18,248 nt of DNA from Actinobacteria bacterium 13_1_40CM_66_12 (GTDB taxonomy: Bacteria; Chloroflexota; Dormibacteria; Dormibacterales; Dormibacteraceae): assembly GCA_001917895.1 (NCBI GenBank), contig MNEW01000024.1:1-18248 (forward strand), read 5' to 3'. Both the position numbers and the translations under genes were made by a program. Shown in pieces: positions 13,378 through 18,248 of this stretch (within the stretch, counting starts at the first letter, position 1; each line of letters opens with the position of its first letter). Under the pieces are notes generated by a model. It saw nothing but the letters and a program-made list of their open reading frames with translations. It was not told the DNA's origin and did no database searches.

Positions 13378-14463
13378 TTGCTGCTCCGGCGCCTCCAGCT
13401 CAGGAATCACCGCAACTACGCCCACCTCGACATCTCGATGGAGCCCGGGGTCAATGTGTTCGTCGGCGCCAACGGCCAGGGCAAGACGAACATGCTCGAG
13501 GCCGTCGCGATGCTGGCCCTCTCTGCCTCGCCGCGTGCGCGCCGCGAGCTCGAGCTGGTCGGCCCGATTGCACCTGCATCTCGCATCGAGGCCGACGTCG
13601 AGAGCGCCGGCCGCCGGATGGAGCTGACCATCGCTCTCAACGTGGAAGGAGATCGTGCGCGCCGCACCATCGAGGTCGACGGCGCCAGGAAGAGGGCGTT
13701 CGACCTCCCCGGCCACTTCCGGGTCACGCTCTTCTGGCCCGACGACCTCGGGCTGATCAAAGCTGGTCCGGACCAGCGCCGTCGGTTCCTCAACCAGCTC
13801 CTCGTGCAGGTCGAGCCGGGATACGCCCGAGCTCTCTCCGGTCTGCGGCGGATCCTCGAGCAGAGGAACAGCCTGCTCAAAAGAATCTCCGCCGGCGAGG
13901 AGCAGACGGGCGCCCTCGAGATCTGGGACGCGGAGCTGGTGCGGGTGGGGTCGGAAGTCGTGCGAGCAAGGGCGTCGGCCGTGCGCGAGCTGGCGCCCGC
14001 GGCTGCCCGGTGCCACTCGGAGATCGGGGGCGGAGAGCACCTCGAGATCGAATACTTGCGCCCGCCGGATGACCTGGGGCAGGCTGTGCATAACTCGCTC
14101 GCGGAAGACCTGCGCCGGGGCGTCACCAGCGTCGGTCCGCACCGGGACGACCTGCGTGTGCTGCTCGGCGGCCGCGACGCGCGCGGCTACGGCTCGCAGG
14201 GCCAGCAGCGCACCGCCGTGGTCAGCCTGAAACTGGCCGAGGCCGAGCTGGTCGCCAGGCGCACGGGCGAGCGGCCCGTGCTCTTGCTGGACGATGTGCT
14301 CTCGGAGCTCGACCTCGAGCGGCGCGGGGCGCTTCTGCGCCACGTCGGAAGCGGCGGCCAGGTCGTGATCACATCGGTCGACGTGGGCCCGTTTCCTCCG
14401 GATTTGATCGCCGGCGCGACCGTCTGGAGCGTTGAGGCCGGACAGGTCAAGCCCTGTGGATAA
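13378..14463 (+). CDS. recF: DNA replication and repair protein RecF
   Basis: A 361-aa SMC-like ATPase that helps load RecA at single-strand gaps. Walker A is GANGQGKTN (from residue 30, K36). The ABC signature is SQGQQRTAVVSLKLAEAELV and Walker B is LLLDDVLSELDLERR. The N-terminus LRRLQLRNHRNY is family-typical. The start is TTG 13378, the only usable codon after an in-frame TAG (13369-13371, the dnaN stop); its Shine-Dalgarno is weak. The last codons overlap the dciA start, and a perfect DnaA box covers the junction. Confidence 0.95.
   Translation: MLLRRLQLRNHRNYAHLDISMEPGVNVFVGANGQGKTNMLEAVAMLALSASPRARRELELVGPIAPASRIEADVESAGRRMELTIALNVEGDRARRTIEVDGARKRAFDLPGHFRVTLFWPDDLGLIKAGPDQRRRFLNQLLVQVEPGYARALSGLRRILEQRNSLLKRISAGEEQTGALEIWDAELVRVGSEVVRARASAVRELAPAAARCHSEIGGGEHLEIEYLRPPDDLGQAVHNSLAEDLRRGVTSVGPHRDDLRVLLGGRDARGYGSQGQQRTAVVSLKLAEAELVARRTGERPVLLLDDVLSELDLERRGALLRHVGSGGQVVITSVDVGPFPPDLIAGATVWSVEAGQVKPCG
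14455..14463 (-). promoter_or_regulatory. Perfect DnaA box TTATCCACA at the recF/dciA junction
   Basis: The plus strand reads TGTGGATAA, the exact complement of the consensus box and the only 9-of-9 match I found. It contains the recF stop codon (TAA 14461-14463) and the dciA GTG start (14456-14458). Confidence 0.6.
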
Positions 14464-14755
14464 GGTGGGCAATATCCTCCCTCGCGTCCTGCGCAAGCAG
14501 CCCGGCGGAGGGCGGCTGCTCGGGACGCAGGTGGCGGCCGCGTTCCGCGCCGTGATCGGCTCCGAACCGGCCCGGTTGTGCGATGAGGTCGAGCTCAAAT
14601 CCGGGACCCTCCTGATCACCACATCCAGCCCTGCGCTGGCCCACCAACTGCGGCTGGATACCGAGGTCATCGTGGAGCGCCTCAACGGCATGCAGCTCGG
14701 CCGGCGGGTGCGGACGCTTCGGGTGAGGATCGGGCGTTCCTCGGCGGTCGAGTGA
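14456..14755 (+). CDS. dciA: DciA-like (DUF721) replicative helicase-loader protein
   Basis: A 99-aa DUF721 protein, the family to which the ancestral bacterial DnaB-loading factor DciA belongs. The core pattern is visible: VAAAFRAVIGSEPARLCDEVELKSGTLLI, then SPALAHQLRL and VERLNGMQLGRRVRTLRVRIG, the KH-like fold. It commonly sits next to recF in actinobacteria and relatives. GTG 14456 overlaps recF by 8 nt; an alternative in-frame TTG at 14432 would lengthen it by 8 residues. Its TGA overlaps the helicase GTG by 4 nt. No dnaC/dnaI-type loader is in the window, which fits DciA serving that role, but that is an inference. Confidence 0.85.
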   Translation: MDKVGNILPRVLRKQPGGGRLLGTQVAAAFRAVIGSEPARLCDEVELKSGTLLITTSSPALAHQLRLDTEVIVERLNGMQLGRRVRTLRVRIGRSSAVE

Positions 14756-17451
14756 TCCGGCTCGACGCGGAACAACGTGCGGCAGCGACCATCGGCCGCT
14801 GGCCCGTGCGTGTGGTCGCGGGTGCGGGCACCGGCAAGACCGCGGTGATGGCCGAGCGGTTCCGCCGGTTGGTTATGGGTGGCGTGTCGCCCAGCTCGAT
14901 CCTCGTCATGACCTTCACCGACCGCGCCGCGGCCGAGATGCGCGAGCGAATCGAGGAGCTCATCGGCGCGAGCGCGCCGGCGGTAGGAACGTTTCATGCC
15001 ATTGCCCTCGCGTGGCTGCGAGCCGATGGACGGTCGATCGGCGTGCCCGTGGGCTTCCGGATCGTCACCGGAGCCGACCGCTGGATCCTCGCTCGCGAGC
15101 TGATGTGGGAGCTGGGCGACCTTGCGTTGACGGGCGACGATCGGCCGGACGACCTGGTGGCGCCGGCGCTGCAGATGCTCGAGCGGCTCAAGCAAGAGCT
15201 GGTTCCGCTCGAGCGGCTCGAAGCCTGGGCGAAGGATGCTGAGGACCGCGAAAAGGCAGAGCTCATGCGAGCGTGCGTCCGGCTGTTTCGCGCTTACGCG
15301 CGCAGATGCCGCAAGGAAAGGCTGCTGGATTTCGAAGATTTGCTGACGCTGGCGGTGAAGATGTTCGCCGAGCGACCGGCGCTGCTCGAGGCGTATCGCA
15401 ACCGCTACCCGCACGTGCTCGTCGACGAATACCAGGACCTGAACCTGGCTCAGGAGCGCCTCGTCGAGCTGATCGCCGGCGGGGCCCAACCCTTCGTGGT
15501 CGGCGACGACGACCAGAGCATCTATCGATTCAGAGGCGCTTCGCGTGCGAGCCTCGAGCGGTTCATGGCCGCTTTTCCCGCGACGCACACGGTCACGCTC
15601 GGACGGAACCACCGCAGCTCGCGTCGCATCGTGGCGGCGGCGTCCGCGCTAATCGGCAACAACGCCGAACGTCTGCCCAAGCTTCTGCGGTCGAGCCTTT
15701 CGGGTGAAAGAGTCGAGGTGTGGGCGTGCCCGGACGGATCCTCCGAGGCGGACGCAATCGCGCTCGAGGCGAAGCGCCTGATCGCATCTGGGTTGGCCCC
15801 CGGCTCGATCGCGGTCCTGTGCCGCACGAACGCCATCGCGCGGCCGATCGCAGAAGCACTGTCAGCACACGGAACGCCGCACGTCGTGAGCGGCGGCCAC
15901 GGTTTCTACGATCGCCCCGAGATCAAAGATGTGATCGCGCTCCTGCGAGTCTTGAGAGACCCGAACGACCTGGTGGCCCTGGCGCGCGCCCTCACCCGTC
16001 CCCCGCTGTGCCTGGATCCGGATCCGGCGCTCTCAACGCTTCGCGACCGCATGGAGTTGCCTCCGCTTGAGGCCATGATGAAATGGGAACCGGCGTCGGC
16101 TTTCGCGGGTCTGCTGGCCGAGCTACATGCTCAATCCGCCGTCCTTGACGTTCGTGACCTCTTCTTCGACCTCATGCAGGGCACGCGCTACCTCGACGGC
16201 GCGAGCGCACAAGCCGTCGCCAACGTGAGTCGATTTGCCGAGCTGATGGCGGAGTTCTGCGAAACCTCGGTCGACCGTTCGCTCGAGGCATACATGCGCC
16301 GCCTCGACCTCATCCTTCTATCTCAGGAAGACGAGCGCCCGGCCGAGGTGGAGGGTGTCGGCGACGCGATCCAGGTCATGACCATCCACCAGGCCAAAGG
16401 GCTTGAGTTCGAAGCCGTCTTCGTGCCGGGTCTTGTCGAGGGCAGGCTGCCGCAGTCGGGGCGGTCACCGAGGTTCGAGCTGCCGGCGGCGGTGCTGGAA
16501 CCCCTCGTGCGCGGAAAGGAGGACGTGGTCGCCGAAGAGCGCCGCCTTCTTTACGTCGCCATGACGCGCGCACATCGCCTTCTCTATCTCACCCGCTCGT
16601 CGCGTTACGAAGGGGGGCGGAGGTGGCGGGATTCGAGATTTCTGGAGGAGGTTAAGGCGGCCGGCGGGCGCACCATTGCCCAGCGAGACTTCCCCGCCAG
16701 CCCACGCCCCGCTCCCCAACCATCGCCCCGGAGGGGAGAGGGGGATCTAGTGCTTTCCTACTCCAGCATTGCCATGTATCTCGATTGCCCACGGCAGTAT
16801 TGGTATCGCCACGTGCAGCGCCTGCCCGCGGTCCAGACCGCCGAGGCCGTCCAGGGCGCGATTCTGCACGAGACGCTGCGGCGCGCCGGAGAGGCGAGGC
16901 GGGGCGGCGCCGACATCACTGCGCCGATGCTGCGCTCGACGCATCGCGAGGTCTGGAAGGAAACCGCCTTTCCCGATGCGCGTCGAGCGCCGACCTTCGA
17001 GCGCAATGGCGCAGCGCAGCTGGAGGCATATCGCAAACAAGGCGGCCTGAACGCCGAGCCTGAGTACCTCGAGCAGGCGTTCACCGTCGCCGTCGACGGC
17101 TGGATGCTCAACGGCGTGATCGACCGCATCGACCGCACGGCTGACGGCTGGCGCATCATCGACTACAAGTCGGGCCGGCCAGTGACCCGCGGCCGCCGCG
17201 ACCTGCAGGTGGCGTTGTACGCGCTGGGCGCGGCCTCTGCGCTGAAGCTCGATCCCATCGAGCTCGAGATGGTTTACCTGGCCTCAGGCGAATCGGTCCG
17301 CGTCGATCGCACGGGTCCGCTGCTGGCCGTCGCGACGCAGCAGGGGATGGAGGCGGCCGAAGGTGTGCGATCCGGACGCTTCGACGCACGCCCCGATCGG
17401 CGGCGATGCCGCCTGTGTCCCTACCGTCTAGTGTGCGCGGAAGCCCTGTAG
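14752..17451 (+). CDS. UvrD/RecB-like helicase fused to an Fe-S PD-(D/E)XK nuclease
   Basis: An 899-aa ATP-dependent helicase-nuclease, probably for double-strand-break resection. Superfamily 1A motifs: Q8, Walker A GAGTGKT (24-30), motif II DEYQD (225-229), GDDDQSIYRFRGA (251-263), HQAKGLEFE (546-554) and motif VI RRLLYVAMTRA (597-607). A Pro/Arg/Gly-rich linker (about 650-666) leads to a RecB/AddB/Cas4-type nuclease: GAILHE (H707), GVIDRID (D791) and IIDYKSG (D804, K806). Four cysteines, C679 and C886-x2-C889-x5-C895, match the AddB Fe-S cluster pattern. GTG 14752 overlaps dciA by 4 nt (GTGA), so it is co-translated with the replication genes. Compared with mycobacterial AdnA/AdnB it is short, and no partner subunit is visible. 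Confidence 0.92.
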   Translation: MIRLDAEQRAAATIGRWPVRVVAGAGTGKTAVMAERFRRLVMGGVSPSSILVMTFTDRAAAEMRERIEELIGASAPAVGTFHAIALAWLRADGRSIGVPVGFRIVTGADRWILARELMWELGDLALTGDDRPDDLVAPALQMLERLKQELVPLERLEAWAKDAEDREKAELMRACVRLFRAYARRCRKERLLDFEDLLTLAVKMFAERPALLEAYRNRYPHVLVDEYQDLNLAQERLVELIAGGAQPFVVGDDDQSIYRFRGASRASLERFMAAFPATHTVTLGRNHRSSRRIVAAASALIGNNAERLPKLLRSSLSGERVEVWACPDGSSEADAIALEAKRLIASGLAPGSIAVLCRTNAIARPIAEALSAHGTPHVVSGGHGFYDRPEIKDVIALLRVLRDPNDLVALARALTRPPLCLDPDPALSTLRDRMELPPLEAMMKWEPASAFAGLLAELHAQSAVLDVRDLFFDLMQGTRYLDGASAQAVANVSRFAELMAEFCETSVDRSLEAYMRRLDLILLSQEDERPAEVEGVGDAIQVMTIHQAKGLEFEAVFVPGLVEGRLPQSGRSPRFELPAAVLEPLVRGKEDVVAEERRLLYVAMTRAHRLLYLTRSSRYEGGRRWRDSRFLEEVKAAGGRTIAQRDFPASPRPAPQPSPRRGEGDLVLSYSSIAMYLDCPRQYWYRHVQRLPAVQTAEAVQGAILHETLRRAGEARRGGADITAPMLRSTHREVWKETAFPDARRAPTFERNGAAQLEAYRKQGGLNAEPEYLEQAFTVAVDGWMLNGVIDRIDRTADGWRIIDYKSGRPVTRGRRDLQVALYALGAASALKLDPIELEMVYLASGESVRVDRTGPLLAVATQQGMEAAEGVRSGRFDARPDRRRCRLCPYRLVCAEAL
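16707..16743. repeat. GC-rich imperfect palindrome inside the helicase-nuclease gene
   Basis: Arms CCCCGCTCCCC (16707-16717) and GGGGAGAGGGG (16733-16743) pair at 10 of 11 positions around a 15-nt centre. It lies in frame and encodes most of the low-complexity linker (PAPQPSPRRGEG) between helicase and nuclease domains. It resembles dispersed GC-rich palindromes found in many high-GC genomes. Confidence 0.45.
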
Positions 17452-18248
17452 CGCGCTGCCAGGAGCAGGCATTCGCGCGCGATGTCGGAAGAAGCGTAGG
17501 GGTGCGCCAGCTCGGCGGCCTTGCGTGACATCTCTTGCCATGTAGGCCCACCTTCGGCGAGCACCCGCACCTCGTCGAGCAAGTCTTCTTCTTTGGGGGT
17601 GAAGGCGCCAAAGCCCGCCTCGACGACGAAGTCCACGTTCGGTGATTCCTGTCCGGGTAGGAAGCCGGTGATCAGCACCGGGACGCCGGTCGCGAGGGCT
17701 TCAGCGATCGCACCAGGGCCGGCCTTGGTGACGATGACGTCGCTCGCCCGCATCAGCTCGGGCATGAAATCGACGAAGCCGAGGATCAGGGTCGGGGTCG
17801 CGAAGCGCACGCGCGCGAGACGTCGCCGGAGCTTCTCATTGCGACCGCAAACCGCGACTACCTGCCACTGGTGCGGCTCCCAACCGAGGACGCGGACTTG
17901 CTTGACCAGGTTGCCCACCCCGGCGGCGCCGCCCATGACCAGGACCGTGAATCGGGTCTCGTCGAGACCATATCGCCGGCGCAGCGCGCGCTGCTCGCCT
18001 GGCGCTGGAGGACGGAAGCGAAGGTCGACCGGCAGCCCGAGCAGCTTGACGCGATCCGCGGGCACGCGGCGGCGGAGCGCAACTTTGCGTGCGAGTTCCG
18101 TCGGCGCCACGACCAGGTCGGCCTTGCTGAAGGTCCAGCCTCGGTGGAAATCGACAAGGTCGGTGATCACCGTCATCAGCGCGCGCGGGCGCCCGCTTTT
18201 CTGGATGGCCTGGTGCGCGACCTGGTTCAGCAGTGGATGCACCGAGAG
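17421..18248 (-). CDS. MGDG-synthase-like diacylglycerol glycosyltransferase, C-terminal part (cut by window edge)
   Basis: A GT28-type glycosyltransferase related to monogalactosyl/monoglucosyl-diacylglycerol synthases and MurG. The frame is open through the right edge, giving 275 residues; the first shown residues, LSVHPLLNQVA, match the interior of the family, so the true start is outside. TVITDLVDFHRGW is the end of the MGDG-synthase N-domain. The C-domain has LVMGGAAGVGN and the sugar-nucleotide block VTKAGPGAIAEALATGVPVLITGFLPGQESPN. It likely transfers a sugar from a nucleotide donor to membrane diacylglycerol; the sugar cannot be told. Its 3' end overlaps the convergent helicase-nuclease gene by 31 nt. 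Confidence 0.88.
   Translation of the reverse strand, partial: LSVHPLLNQVAHQAIQKSGRPRALMTVITDLVDFHRGWTFSKADLVVAPTELARKVALRRRVPADRVKLLGLPVDLRFRPPAPGEQRALRRRYGLDETRFTVLVMGGAAGVGNLVKQVRVLGWEPHQWQVVAVCGRNEKLRRRLARVRFATPTLILGFVDFMPELMRASDVIVTKAGPGAIAEALATGVPVLITGFLPGQESPNVDFVVEAGFGAFTPKEEDLLDEVRVLAEGGPTWQEMSRKAAELAHPYASSDIARECLLLAARYRASAHTRR

Noticed and set aside
13072..15612. 846-codon open frame on the minus strand
   Set aside because: It is antisense to dnaN, recF, dciA and the helicase, shows no recognisable domain, and is low-complexity in the way expected of a mirror frame in GC-rich coding DNA.

Overview
This looks like the replication-origin region of a high-GC bacterial chromosome. The order jag–yidC–yidD–rnpA–rpmH (leftward), then dnaA–dnaN–recF–dciA (rightward), with parAB nearby, is the classic origin neighbourhood. 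The L34, RnpA and short YidC types, actinobacterial-style DnaA boxes (TTGTCCACA, CTGTCCACA) and apparently leaderless promoters suggest a Terrabacteria lineage, perhaps Chloroflexota/Dormibacterota-like or distantly actinobacterial. That placement is an inference from style; no search was run.

Layout. 1-347 (-): 5' part of a sigma-70-like gene. 452-3664 (+): nfeD, slipin (SPFH) and a CPBP-family membrane protease. 3851-6132 (+): parA, parB and lepB. 6148-10033 (-): M16 peptidase, an unrecognised 88-aa protein, jag, yidC, yidD, rnpA, rpmH. 10034-10595: non-coding region with DnaA boxes, dyads and a strong stem-loop. 10596-17451 (+): dnaA, a probable oriC spacer, dnaN, recF, dciA, and a large UvrD-type helicase fused to a PD-(D/E)XK nuclease with an AddB-like Fe-S cysteine pattern. 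17421-18248 (-): C-terminal part of a diacylglycerol (MGDG-synthase-like) glycosyltransferase. No rRNA, tRNA, CRISPR or insertion sequence was seen.

How it works together. DnaA, its boxes, DnaN, DciA and RecF serve replication initiation, elongation and gap repair. ParA/ParB segregate the origin. RnpA/L34 serve tRNA maturation and the ribosome. YidC, YidD, Jag and LepB serve membrane-protein biogenesis and secretion, and NfeD/slipin/CPBP form a membrane quality-control group.

The most unusual signal is initiation. rpmH, yidC and the M16 gene have no ATG/GTG/TTG where the conserved N-terminus must begin. Each instead has a near-cognate codon (ATC, ATC, CTG) 5-8 nt after a G-rich Shine-Dalgarno-like run, and the CPBP gene may be a fourth case (CTG). 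By contrast, the sigma-like, nfeD and parA genes have -10-like hexamers 6-8 nt before their ATG, as expected for leaderless mRNAs. Neither gyrB nor mnmE/rsmG is present where often found. The gyrB position beside recF/dciA holds the helicase-nuclease.
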